Positions 1-10,904 of a DNA stretch of 24,036 nt are shown here, piece by piece. Numbering within the stretch: the first letter of the stretch is position 1; each line of letters begins with the position of its first letter. The DNA lies in the NCBI GenBank assembly GCA_003833135.1, contig QZLH01000631.1, forward strand, positions 30,035 to 54,070. Direction: 5' to 3'. The notes beneath the pieces were generated by a model. The model was not told the origin of the DNA, ran no database searches, and was given only the letters and a program-made list of their open reading frames with translations. Both the position numbers and the translations under genes were made by a program. This stretch comes from Oehlia diaphana (taxonomy: Eukaryota; Glomeromycota; Glomeromycetes; Glomerales; Glomeraceae).

Positions 1-538
1 GGGCATGAGAAATAGTAAGTTTTTCAACATAAATATCATTTATTTATATAAATTCAAATAAAAATTTATAATTTTTATTTAGATAAATAAAGGAGCTACC
101 TACGAAGTACCTCCATCTTATCCAACATTTGATGCAAAATCAAGTGTATCTGTCAACAAGAATAATTTGACAACTCAAACACAAGTAAGTCAAACAGTAC
201 CTGCTACTTCTACTCCTATTATTATCCAATTACCATCCCAACTTTATCCCAATTCTACTCAAGAACAGGCAACATCATGTAATTCTAATAATACAAATAG
301 TAATATTCATTTAGCATCACCAAATACATTACCTTCAATTGGTGATTTTCTCAATAGCTTAGATCAAAAACATAATTGTAATGTATACTCTAACTTTGAG
401 AATGCTTTTCTTGAAGAGGAAATCACTGTGAATGTTATCAGAGATTTATCAGATGATCAATTAAGAAAATTAGGAGTAGTAAAAATTGAATGGCAGAAAA
501 ATATCAAACAAGCAGCTCAACGATTTGAAATATATTAG
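1..538 (+). CDS. SAM-domain protein, 3' part (5' end cut by window edge)
   Basis: The exon that matters starts after an acceptor at 81-82 or 91-92 and runs to TAG at 536-538, about 150 codons. Its first part is a low-complexity Ser/Thr/Asn/Pro linker. Its last ~65 residues read as a sterile alpha motif: FLNSLDQ, then YSNFENAFLEEEITVNVI, LSDDQLRKLGV, and a closing helix KNIKQAAQRF. SAM domains mediate protein-protein and sometimes RNA binding; the partner cannot be told here. A GTAAGT donor lies at 15-20. With the acceptor at 82 the joined frame meets TGA at 6-8. With the acceptor at 92 (phase 1) the upstream frame is open and includes ATG at 5-7, so 92 is preferred. Whether that ATG is the true start cannot be decided from this window. 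AATAAA at 586-591 is a plausible polyadenylation signal. C-terminal SAM proteins are, from memory, numerous in Rhizophagus-like genomes. Confidence 0.7.
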
Positions 539-630
539 AATATTGATATTTTTCTATAAATTGAAGTTGTACATTTTATTTTTCTAATAAATTGACTTTC
601 TAAATAATATTTTTCTAAAAACTAATTTTT

Positions 631-1741
631 CTAAACATAAATTGATGCTTCAAAATATGATTTTGCCATTTGGGATGTTATTTGATACATGCAACTAATA
701 ATGCATATACGGGATCATCACAAGTTTTCATAAAATCATAATTATTTCTAATCCATGATTTGATAGTTGAAAATGCAGTCTCAATGGGGTTAAAGTCAGG
801 AGAATAAGGTGGAAGAAAAACAATATGACATCCTAATCCCTCCAATAAAGCCACTAAGTCATTATCATGATGGATTTTTGCATTATCCATTACAATAACA
901 CTGTTATCTCCTGGATATGGATTCATTATTGGAACCTAAAATAGCAATAAATTTGTCAATTACAATATAAAAAATAAAATCATTGTAATTAGTGTAATTA
1001 TTACTTACTACTTGATCAAGAACAAAATCAACAAATTTTTTTTTATCACAAGATCCTTCAAATATATCAATAGCAACAAATCCTTCCATTGTAAGTGCAG
1101 GTAGAATGGTATATCGTTTTCCTCATACAAAAACTACTTTTTTTTGAGCATGTGTATTTCTGGGCGAATATCCATATAATCGAGATAAACTTCTTTCATC
1201 TTTAGCGCTTTTATCAATAAAAATAAGTTGATTTCGAGTGTAATGTTCACCAATTGTAGCTAAATAATGTGCTCGTACAATTTCATTTCTTTCTAGTGCT
1301 GCTTTTTGTAACTTCATATAAAAAAAATATTTTTTTGAGATAACTAATAAATTGCATCAATTATTCACAACATATTATAAATCAATATGTTTACCTTTTT
1401 TCGAGTAATTCCTAAATATTGAAGTGACCTCCAAAGAGTTGCAATAGACGCTCTTTTTCCTGTTAGGCATTCCATTTCATATACTAATTCGTCTACCAGT
1501 CTACCTGCTCTTCAACAAGACTTCTGAGTAAAGTTATATCTCTTCTGCTAAATAGTTTTCTTCAGCCAGGAATACCTATGAAAGAATTTATAACACATGC
1601 CCAATGGTTATATCTCTTTTTTATCTTATTTATAATGCCTTTACTCAAACACAATGTATTGGCAATATCCACAGTTGACAAACCATCAACATGAAGGTAA
1701 ATTATACGCCAGTATAAATCTTCACTGAATTCTTGAGACAT
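631..1741 (-). pseudogene. Tc1/mariner-type DD34E transposase, decayed
   Basis: Read on the minus strand, ATG at 1741-1739 opens MSQEFSEDLYWRIIYLH and a helix-turn-helix region (GLSTVDIANTLCLSKG). Then come TLWRSLQYLGITRKK, the first catalytic Asp in LIFIDKSAKDERSL, the second in VIVMDNAKIHH, and the Glu in YSPDFNPIE. Exactly 34 residues separate the last two, so this is a DD34E enzyme (cut-and-paste transposition in the nucleus). Two introns are clear: 1312-1394 and 936-1008, the latter joining LDQV to VPIMNPYPG. Four lesions are visible. TGA at 1564-1562 replaces Arg in GIPG-RKLF. A frameshift after VDW gives TAG at 1495-1493. TGA at 1125-1123 replaces Arg in VVFV-GKRY. A one-base shift near 680 cuts off the natural tail, which continues in another frame as ITSQMAKSYFEASIYV to TAG at 633-631. 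No terminal inverted repeats were found. Confidence 0.9.
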
Positions 1742-2952
1742 AGTTGAGTTTACCTGTGAAAAATAAAAAATTTTATTACACGTTATATTTGTAATTGTTT
1801 TGGGAATTGTGAATCTCTGGAGTCAAATTAGGAATCAGTTTATATGCTACTAGTAAAATGAATGTGACCACGATAAAAAATTATAACGAAAGTAATACAA
1901 CAGTGGCTTAGTATTACGTAGATCAAATAAAATTTATGATTTTATATGTGCATGTGATAGTTATTTTTGTAATTTTGAAATCAACATTTTTATTTAAATA
2001 GCAAATATGTGGCCGATTACACTAATTCGAAAATGGTGATAAATAGCAAGTGGGAATACGTTTCTTATTTTTGTTAATAATATTTGCTAAAAGAACAATA
2101 TACAGATTATACAATAATAGGACCACATATTTGAAATACCAATAGCGTATGGTAGTTTATTATACGGTTGACATTTGAGCTAAGAGACTAGTATATTCAA
2201 CACTTTTACAGAGTAAATTTTATATTTACTAAGTGATGTACTATATGTTAGTATATGAGATTAACAGAAAAAAAATAATGCTAATGGAATTAATTTACGT
2301 TTATCTGTTAGTAGTTAATTATTGGATATGAATTATAGAAAAATCTTTTTGCATCGCTACTTGCTAAAATAAAATTGACAGCCTCGTATTATTATCAGAA
2401 ATTGCAAAGCTCCTCCCTATTACATATTGTATTTACAAAGTCTGTTCTAGGTAATCGAAATTAAATGCAGTTCTACTTAAGTATTAACTATTGTTTGCGA
2501 TTACTAAAACTAAAGAGGATGCAGAGCAAGTACTCAGTCCGCAATATTTTATTTTTTTCTATATGGAACTCCACATTCTTATCTATTGGAATAAAACTAT
2601 CCAGAAATAGAAATTTTTAACGCAGTCGTAGCATGATTTTACTTTGTTAGAGTCTTGTACAACTTTGTTGTAAAAACAAATTAACCATAAATGATAAATT
2701 AGATGTGAATAAATAGCACACTGTGTAATGAGAAATAAAGCTATTTTCCATAAAAGGAACCTATTAAATTATACTATATTGCTAATGAGCCTTATTAGGC
2801 AGTTAGTTATTTGTATTGCACATTTTTTATTACATATATTCCCTGTTTTGTTAATAAAAAAAATATCATTATACGAAATAAGGCAACTGTGACCTTGGTG
2901 TCATGGACTCGTATGCACAACTTTTATGGATTTGTCCCAACAACTACTTTAC
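1742..2952. other. Non-coding AT-rich stretch
   Basis: No ORF with protein-like composition, no RNA gene and no convincing inverted repeat was found here. The part next to 1742 may hold the 5' flank of the dead transposase, but I could not match it to the sequence beyond 631. Confidence 0.5.
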
Positions 2953-2960
2953 ATGGCACG

Positions 2961-3029
2961 TTGGGGTGTGCTGTCAACTAATTAAATCAAAACTATGGAT
3001 AGTCCTATAATAAAATTTACTATTGAAGA
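2961..3029 (+). repeat. Left terminal inverted repeat
   Basis: Sixty-nine-base arm that includes the stretch GTCAACTAATTAAATC. It differs from the reverse complement of 3436-3504 at three positions. Confidence 0.9.
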
Positions 3030-3435
3030 TTTCTACATGTCGATCCTAACCATTTCGAATTAATTGCCGGCATGAGTTTAAATTTTGTTTATGGTAATAC
3101 GATTTTTTATAATGTATATATAAACAGAAATCATTTTCCCACTAAATTATCCAAAATCTAATAACTTACACTTTATTAGCATTGAAGTAACGTCGTAAAG
3201 TTGAATAGATACATGAAATCTTCAAGAAACATAAAATACCTCGTTTTTTTCAAAACTTACGAAAAAAAAAGATATTTCGTGAAAGAGACAGATATTTGGA
3301 GTAATTTAGCAAAGTTTGAAATAAAAATATTCAGAAAGATCCAGAGTTATTAGAGAAAGAAATATAGCTTTGGTAATAATAAATTTATTATAAAATAGTT
3401 TAAATTATACTATAAAAGAGCTCAATACGAAAAAT

Positions 3436-3504
3436 TCTTCAATAGTAAATTTTATTATAGGACTATACATAGTTTTGATTTAATTAGTTGACCGCACATC
3501 CCAA
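3436..3504 (-). repeat. Right terminal inverted repeat
   Basis: Reverse-complement partner of 2961-3029. Homology fades quickly on the inner side beyond the TTGAAGA end. Confidence 0.9.
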
Positions 3505-3512
3505 TGGCACGT

Positions 3513-6500
3513 CATAGACAAAAAGTTGAATCGACAATAAGGGAAAAAGATTTTGTTTTCGAAATGGATAAATTTTGTGGACCAGAGACGTAGATTGCAA
3601 TATGCGTAGATATACTTTTAGTAAAACTGACTACAACTATTAGTTTATACATATTATCTATTTCCAGATTCTGATTTTCTACGCAAGGTTAACGAATTTT
3701 CTTCTTCAGAACAAACTAGTTAGAATAATAGATATACCATAATTCGAACACCCGCCACAATAACCTCTTCGAGAGGTGCAAAGTACCAGATTGTGATATA
3801 TTTTTTTCGTAATAAAATCTTCACAAGGTATCTGTAAGATGAACATATATGATATACCATTAAGGTGGAGAGTAGTCACAGAAAGGAAACTATCAATAGT
3901 CTTTTCGGACTAGTAATTCCAGACACATGAGAAGGTATGTTCGCATTCTTTTCAAAATATTTTCATGTACCATCAGACCTTGTCTTACAGATAATCGTAT
4001 TGGCCCACCAAGATGTAGGCATGTAGTTATACAATAAGTAATGGGGGGATCAGAATAACACGGATTGTTACATTATACTTATTCCAGGTATGAAACACGC
4101 ATTAAGTTTATTGCATTAATATATGTACCGAGAGTTAATCATTTCATATTATTAGATTCTTACGCACTACAAAATTAGTATATTATGGTAACATACCGTA
4201 AATTCCGTCCTAAACACTTTTGCTATACCAAGAGCATCAGATATTTGATTTTTTTTCATTTGAAGAGTATACGACTTATTTCATGGGAGTGGTACACAGT
4301 TCCTGTATCATTTTCTTTCTTCGTTCTCTGATATTTACTCCCTTAATTAGCAGAGAGTCGAAGTTGTTAACAAATCGCAGTCATATTTGGATGCAGTATA
4401 CTTAATAGGATAGCTAATAAATTTTGTTATAACCATTATTTTTATTACATATTATCAACAATCGCTATTTGTATTATACTTTATTATCTTTAACGATACG
4501 AGATCAAAACAATAAACTATATTCAAAAACACAATAATTCATCTTATATCTATATTTCTATAAGTCTTATTATTTTTCAACTACGAGATTCACCACTCCA
4601 TAATATCTATAAAAACACCACTATCAACAATACATTGTCTCGTCTATATCTCATAGATCACAATAGAAAATTTCGAATCTTTAGCAGAGTAGCGATGGAG
4701 GAAATAAGTATTGTTAACAACGATGCCAACATAGGATGTTTTATTTTTTGTACAAACTCAATTAGCAACCAGAATTCGCATGTCAAATTTTTTAATGTTC
4801 TCTTGATCAAAAGGAATTGCCAGAATCCAAAACAGAATTTATTATGTTATTCCTAGCCAGAATCTGCGCACCATAAGTAAATCGGGTGTCCCGTCAGCAC
4901 AAATTGCACTATATTGAAATAATTATAACTCCTATGGAATTCCACGTTGTAATAACAATTAGAGATTGCCCGAGAACGCATGACATAAGACCTGGGTATC
5001 GATATCACGTGTCATGTTCCTTTACTAATTTTCTTCTAGAACTAGCCTATGCGAATATCGTTATCAGAATTGTAATAAATGATGCCCATACATTATAATA
5101 AAGATGTTTATACTTTTGTACGAACTCACTTAGCAACTAAAAATCAAAAAATGATTTTGTATAAATCAAATTATCATCATCGACTAATTAATGAGCGTTT
5201 ACTTTAACATTACTTTTTATCCAATTCCAAGTGTCACTAGCATGATTCCATAAGTTATTATTAAAAATCAATTCCGTGATCGGAGAGTGATTTAAATTGC
5301 TTAAATTAAATATCTGATCGAGGAAATCTACAAGGTACGATAATATAAAGTTGAAAATAAATAAATAAATGAATAAAGCAGCAACTGTACGGTATATAAA
5401 TAATGTAGTTTTGTAACTTACCGAAAATATAAAATATATCTCGATGGACCTCTGAACCATAACGAAAAATCATGAAAAGCACAATAAAATTGTTAATAAA
5501 TACTTCTTAATTCTAAATATAAAGATGTTAAAATCATAACTCCATTTATACGAACTAGTTGCATAAAAGCAAAACCATAGTATTAAGTTTTGGAAAATAA
5601 AATCCTTTAAACCTATTAAAAAATATACATGTAAATATATAATTAATACACTACAGCGCCACTATCATCCAAAATCCCAATATCTTCTCCCCGACAACAT
5701 CAATTTTTTTGATACTTACATTTTTAGGAAATGTAACTATTATATTCACATTATTAATTTGCGTATTGATATAATTGCTCCGGCAAAACTAAAACTCAAA
5801 TGTTTAAGGTAAATGAAAAGTCATTATTTTTTTGAGAAATTGAGCTACACATTAGTATACTTAAAAAGTAAATTGGGAGTTTTGTGGTCAAAAATCCTGT
5901 ATTTCTGAGTTTGTACGCATTTCAAATATATAAAATATTTTATTTTGAATAGAAATTTAGAAATTCAGTTTTGTAAACCAAATCACCAGAGTAAGTAAAA
6001 AAATTGTAATTAATGGTTGCGCTTTTCAGTTGCTTAAATGATATGTCTGATCGGTACATAAAGCGGATTTAACGGAGATAAAAGGTAAATATATAAAGTT
6101 AAAAAATCAACAATTTGTTAATAAATAATTTAAAGTAATTGTCTGTGTTTATTCATGCATTTAGAAATATAACTAAATGGGCGTGTATTTTTTAAAAAAA
6201 TTATAATATTAAGTACTACTTTTTATACGTATCAGTATAATTTTAAACGCTTTTAATTAAATCTAAAATAATGGTCGTAATAAAATCGTTTGTTATCTCA
6301 AATCGAGAAAGAAAATAACATAGTTTTCTTTCCCTTTTATAAGGAATGGTTGTCTGATCCGGACAATAATCAATTAAATAAAATAATTGATCGAGAAATT
6401 TTTAAGACATTGAAATTATATTATAAATTTAAATATTAATTTATGTATAAATTTATCTAAAAATGTACAGTATCCAATGGACATGTAAAGCATGATAATA

Positions 6501-6733
6501 AATATTTAAGTGTATGCTTTACATTTTTTTCGCTCATGTAATACAATTATTATATATTAAGTATTCAGATTGGTTTGTCTCACATGATTTTATTAATGAC
6601 TGATTACAATTATGTAACGTAACAAAAATGTGCCAAGAGTAAATCACTTAATTTAGATAACAATTAATTTAAATTTTAATTTAAACATTTTTTTTCTTTC
6701 GTCAATAATTTTATATACGTAGATAAAAAAAAA
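3513..6733. other. Non-coding AT-rich stretch upstream of the tectonin gene
   Basis: Short open frames occur (for example 4220-4405, 4635-4856, 4886-5098 and, on minus, 5188-5460), but none shows motifs, splice continuation or composition typical of protein. Two short segments near 4715-4775 and 5083-5145 look like diverged copies of each other (GATGCC..., then TTTTGTAC.AACTCA.TTAGCAAC). The 3' end before 6734 contains a TATA-like TTATATACG about 25 bp upstream of the ATG. Confidence 0.45.
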
Positions 6734-7719
6734 ATGAGTTGGAAACAAATTGACGGATATTTACAACAACTTGATATTGGTCCCGATTATGAATTATGGG
6801 GGGTTGACGATAATCAAGTAAGTAAAGATTAAAATTGTGAGGATTTTATAAGGGTTAATTAATTCTTTAATTATAAATTTGTTTAAATTATTTAGGTTTT
6901 TAAATGGAATGTTAAATCTTGGATTCATGCAAAAGGAATTACAGTTTCAAATATTTCAGTTGGAGCTGATTTTAGTATTTGGTGTACCACTAAAGATCAT
7001 AAAATCTATAGATTAGTAGGTGGAATTGATGGTAAATGGTAATTAAGAATATATTTATATAGTACAGTGTAGTATATTCAATTCTTTCTTGAGAAATTAT
7101 AGCTTATATTAATTACTTTTATAGGATGAGAATTGATGGATTCTTAAAACAAATTTCTGTCGGAGATGAAAATAATGTATGGGGAATCAATTCAAAGGAT
7201 GAAGTTTTTTATAGAAGAAATAACATTTGGGTTCAAGGTATGATTATATTCTATTTCATAATTTTTTATATATATTTATTTATTTACTTATTTATCTTTT
7301 AATAGCTCCTGGTAATCTTTCTCAAGTTTCTGTTGCAGCAGATGGAACTTGTTGGGGTGTGAACGCAAATCATGAAATTTTTAGATGGGACGGAGAAAAA
7401 TGGTAATTTTTAATTGTTACAGTATCTCCTTTTTAGTTCAACTTTATTTTTTTTTAAATTTGCTTTTTATTTAAGGATCCCAGTTAATGGAAGTCTCAAG
7501 CAAATTAAAGTTGCTTCAATTCATCACATTGTAGGAGTAAATGATAAAAATGAAATATATTTATGGGAAAATGGTGATTGGAATCTTGTTGAAGGCGGTT
7601 TGCTTAAATATGTTTCAATTAGTCCTGAGGGTAATATTTGGGGGATTAATAATAATGACGAAATTTGGCATTTAACTTATGATGAAAGAATAGCCAATAT
7701 TCATGTTCTTGACATTTAA
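6734..7719 (+). CDS. Tectonin (TECPR) beta-propeller repeat protein
   Basis: Five exons join in frame into 226 residues: 6734-6817, 6896-7038, 7125-7237, 7306-7402 and 7476-7719. All introns are GT..AG and 68-86 bp long. The protein is little else than about six tectonin blades. The unit pattern is W.x.(I/V)xGxLxQ(I/V)SVG, then W(G/C)VNxxxEIYxW, for example ISVGDENNVWGINSKDEV and VSVAADGTCWGVNANHEI. Tectonin propellers are known from Physarum tectonins, fish-egg and horseshoe-crab lectins (tachylectin-1 type) and TECPR proteins. They bind glycans, lipopolysaccharide or phosphoinositides. No signal peptide or membrane segment is seen, so it is probably cytosolic or leaves by an unconventional route. 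The ATG follows an A-rich leader and directly starts blade one (SWKQIDGYLQQLDIG). AATAAA at 7795-7800 is a plausible poly(A) signal. Ligand and role are unknown. Confidence 0.9.
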
Positions 7720-7794
7720 TATCTGTATATCAACTGTATGTATATGAGGAATTATGCTGTGGCAACTGGGCAGTACGAATTATTGAATCTAATT

Positions 7795-7800
7795 AATAAA
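7795..7800 (+). terminator. Candidate poly(A) signal of the tectonin gene
   Basis: AATAAA lies 76 bp after the stop codon. This hexamer is common by chance in such AT-rich DNA. Confidence 0.35.
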
Positions 7801-8104
7801 ATGAATCATACTGAATATAATTTATCAAGAAGCATGCATCTTGCAAATAGTGCTTACCAGAATCATATATATCGTGCGGCTGGCACTACATAATATCACG
7901 TGACAAAATTTCAAATTGGTAATACTTAATATTCCAACCTTTAGAAGTAATAATTGTCCAAAGACATTAAAACTAATTACGAACGAGGAATATTACCTAA
8001 TGTTATTTCTAAGTTTTCGGAAAGTTAAAAGAGTAAGATTGATATAAAGTTATGCTTAAAAAGTTTTGATAAAATTCAAAAACTCTCGTTTTTCTTTTAT
8101 TGAA
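7801..8104. other. Non-coding spacer
   Basis: Nothing gene-like was seen. A CACGTG palindrome in the context ATCACGTGAC sits at 7897-7902; the same ten bases recur near 18264. Confidence 0.4.
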
Positions 8105-8405
8105 ATGGAAGAACAAGCAGAAGAAACCTTATCTGAAAATACGTTAAGTGGCGAAGAATTTGGTCCAAATCAACTTGAGGAAGACGCTAGAGACGAGCGG
8201 GAAATTCCAGATGTTTAGCATTTTGTCGATGCTCGTCCAAATTTCACATCCACATATCATCAAAGCTGCCAAAATTAAATCCTTGATGACCTCCTTTTTC
8301 CTACTCGCTTTCTTGTAACACTTATGAAATCATATATCCACCCAATTTTCTGATTGTCATGGAAGAATACATCGATAATGTAATAATGTAATCGGACTCT
8401 CCTGA
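8105..8405 (+). pseudogene. Possible decayed gene fragment, unrecognised
   Basis: ATG at 8105 opens an acidic stretch (MEEQAEETLSENTLSGEEF, then EEDARDEREIPDV) that ends at TAG 8216-8218 after 37 codons. The same frame resumes past the stop for another 19 codons (HFVDARPNFTSTYHQSCQN). A second frame then gives ILDDLLFPTRFLVTLMKSY. Charged composition and continuation past a stop suggest a broken coding sequence rather than a real micro-protein. An acidic N-terminus of this kind occurs in several transposase families, but no catalytic motif is visible, so I do not assign it. Confidence 0.25.
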
Positions 8406-10904
8406 AAACCTCCTTAGAGATGAACAACAAAAAAAGTTTATAATTATGCTTAATGATCGGGAAAATCATACACTATTGTAATGGACTTTCTTCAGAGAAT
8501 TATTACACATAATATCTCCTAATAAAGTTAAAATATAACTTGGAAATACATATATAATACAGTTTAAGTATATAACATTTATTTGTATTTAGCATTTTAA
8601 TTTAAATTGTTTACTTTTATTTTTCTATGATTTATATATAAATATCTCCATAAAAAATGTTCCTGTAGCATATTCACGAGTTTTAGATATAACGGAATGA
8701 ACAAAATTTTTGAACTTTATTCTTATTTCAGGATAAAGTGCGGGATCACCCGTGGGGATTCGAACCAAATCCCTTATTAGCATATGATTATTAAAATTAG
8801 GAACAAAATAAAGTGATAATTTAAGATTTAATTCAGTTCCATGATCTTACGGTAAATTTTCGTTAGAACAGCATCAAGGTTGATCACACTTATGCAAAAG
8901 AAGAAAATTTTAATTTTTGAATATGAAATTTAATCATCTTCCTGCTTTTCTCGTCCTTTACGGAAAAATAACCAACATAGAGATTAGAGATACAACAAAT
9001 AGAAAAGGTATTTAATCGTTAACATAGTGCGGACAATTAATGAGACTTCTAAATTTTAAATTATATATTATCCTGGAGAAAAATAAGAAAATTAAATTTT
9101 TAGAAAATATATATATTTATTTATTTTTTTTTAAAGAAAATGAAAGAAATAAATTATCGCAGATTTTATTTAAATTTCTTCAAATTTTAACGTACTTAAA
9201 GCACAAAATTGTATGAGAACTGTGATCAAGTTCATGAGCATTTAATAGACAATGATTTTTTTTTTTAATTTTATAAATTCTGAATTAAATCTTCTAAAAG
9301 AAATAATGTTCAGTCTTTTTGTTATGATAAAGGGGTTACTGCTAATTTCCATTTGCCCAACAGGTTTGGCCAGAGTTATGCAGAGTTATGCACGAGCACG
9401 TGATCACGTAAACCAGGCGTCAGGCTGTCCGTATGCGGTACTGGTCGAGTTCTTTTAAATAGGCGTACAGTGGGTATTAGCATACAAATGGCCTGAGTTT
9501 AGGAGTTGTACTATCTCAAATGTATTTTTATACAGATCAATTTTGTGTAAATTTGATACAATGAATGCTAGTGTCGTTAATCTCCTGAAAGGCATGATAT
9601 TAAATTATTAATTGAAAATTAACCTTAATATAATGAGATCAAATTGATGCGAGAAACCTGAACTACTTTTTGAATAAAAAGAAAATATCAATCGCAAGTA
9701 TTTTTTTGTTGAAATATAAACTAATAAATATTAGTAAAAAGAACGATATTCCTTTATCCTATTGTTTGGATATCACCAGTATTAATATGGTAGTTGAAAG
9801 TTCATATTCAAATATTGTATAATATCGAATGACAAAATAATATTTTAACAAGCGTCTAAATGTTTACTATTTAAACCTTTTTATAATAAATTTTGTGACC
9901 CTTTAATTGTATTAAAAATTGAACAACATTTCCTTTTTGTTTCTTTTAAATTATGGGATGAGGGGAAAGAAGATAATTTTATAAGTTTTCTATTTCGACT
10001 TTAGAAGTAGCGTACATTCTTCTAGAATATTATGCTTTATTTTCAAGACACCCTATTATGACCATATTTATATATTCTATAATAAATAATGCTGATTTTC
10101 TGAATTAGTAATTTTAAACGGAATAATATACATATTAGAATTAGAATTATTAATGTTGTCAATCAGAAAAAAAAAATGTAACATTAGTTTATTTACCTCA
10201 TATAAGGAAATTAATTATATCTCATAAAAAATATTCACAAATTTGTTGAACAAGAGAAGCGCAAATATTCTTTAAAAAACTTCCCTGAAAACGTCGTAAA
10301 TTAAGCTGAAAAGTCCGAAATTCCGAAGCGAGATTCCGAAATTAAACCGAAATTTATGAATAAAATTTCATTATGTCAAATATTCGTCAATTTCGATTAG
10401 ATTTTGATTACATAAATTTCATTATAGAATGAATTGATCCAACATTTAATACGAATATATACAGTATTTAAAAAATGATTTACAACATGTGAAAATATAG
10501 TATCCATTTAATTTAACTTATGTTATAAAAAAAATATTAATAATTGAACCTAGAATCATTTAAAAGATCGACCAGCTACATAACATGTTTTTTGATCTTT
10601 TTACTTTCTTTCTCATTAAATTGATAGGACGATCCTAAATGAAAGATTTACAAAATACGAGTTCTAAAAATAATTTATATTTTTTTTTTTACTTAAATAT
10701 GATGAATACCCCGAATTGTAGTATTTCACCTTTCTCCCTCTTATCGTTAATGAATTATACCATCATAAGAAGAGTTATATAACTCTCGTCAGTTGATTCT
10801 TCATTTTTTGTTCTCGACTTTAATATATTTTTTTTCATTTGTTTTTTTTATACGAAAAAAAAAAAATAACGCTTAGGTATTATCGTATTTTAGAGTCGTT
10901 AACA
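8406..10904. other. Non-coding AT-rich stretch upstream of the 7TM receptor gene
   Basis: There is no supported gene. A GC-richer patch at 9360-9445 carries a tandem GTTATGCA motif and CACGTGATCACG, and shares about 36 bp with 16236-16271. Near 8748-8768, on the minus strand, there is a pol III B-box-like GGTTCGAATCC without a foldable tRNA around it. Repeated TTCCGAA words occur around 10310-10350. The segment before 10905 has long A and T runs and a TATA-like TTAATATATT near 10820. Confidence 0.45.
9368..9403 (+). repeat. Copy 1 of a short dispersed motif
   Basis: GGCC is followed by two TTATGCA words and then GCACGTGA. It matches 16236-16271 at most positions. The second copy lies inside a small inverted-repeat element, so this one may be a remnant of a related element. 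Confidence 0.6.

Larger units (their letters stand above)
2953..3512. mobile_element. Non-autonomous DNA transposon with long TIRs and 9-bp TSD (Mutator-like MITE)
   Basis: The arms 2961-3029 and 3436-3504 are inverted copies of each other, with 66 of 69 positions matching by eye. About 406 bp without coding capacity separates them. The same nine bases, ATGGCACGT, lie directly on both outer edges (2953-2961 and 3504-3512) in direct orientation, the signature of a target-site duplication; the outermost base on each side could belong to either arm or duplication. Long TIRs with a 9-bp duplication fit Mutator-like elements. Since no transposase is encoded, it would have moved in trans. The arms are far less decayed than the transposase at 631-1741, which belongs to a TA-duplicating family and cannot be its source. 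Family assignment is inference; the inverted repeat and flanking duplication are read directly. Confidence 0.85.

Noticed and set aside
560..2000. Terminal inverted repeats of the Tc1/mariner pseudogene
   Set aside because: I compared the flanks on both sides and found no convincing inverted match, so the element's outer ends are not annotated.
4220..5098. Three consecutive plus-strand ORFs of 60-73 codons
   Set aside because: Composition reflects AT-rich random sequence, with no motifs, no splice continuation and no shared frame.
4715..5145. Two segments sharing GATGCC...TTTTGTAC.AACTCA
   Set aside because: Similarity covers only about 60 bp with many mismatches. It may be an old duplication, but by eye it is too weak to call a repeat family.
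8748..8768. tRNA-like B-box (GGTTCGAATCC, minus strand) with a CAT trinucleotide upstream
   Set aside because: The T stem pairs at only three of five positions, the putative anticodon stem does not pair, and no A-box or acceptor stem fits. At best it is a tRNA-derived relic.
9252..9458. 68-codon plus-strand ORF over the GC-richer patch
   Set aside because: Low-complexity Phe/Ile start and an end lying in a dispersed repeat motif; no protein-like signature.
10570..10605. Terminator-like AAAAGATC...GATCTTTTT inverted words
   Set aside because: Short, interrupted pairing in AT-rich DNA; bacterial-type terminators are not expected here.
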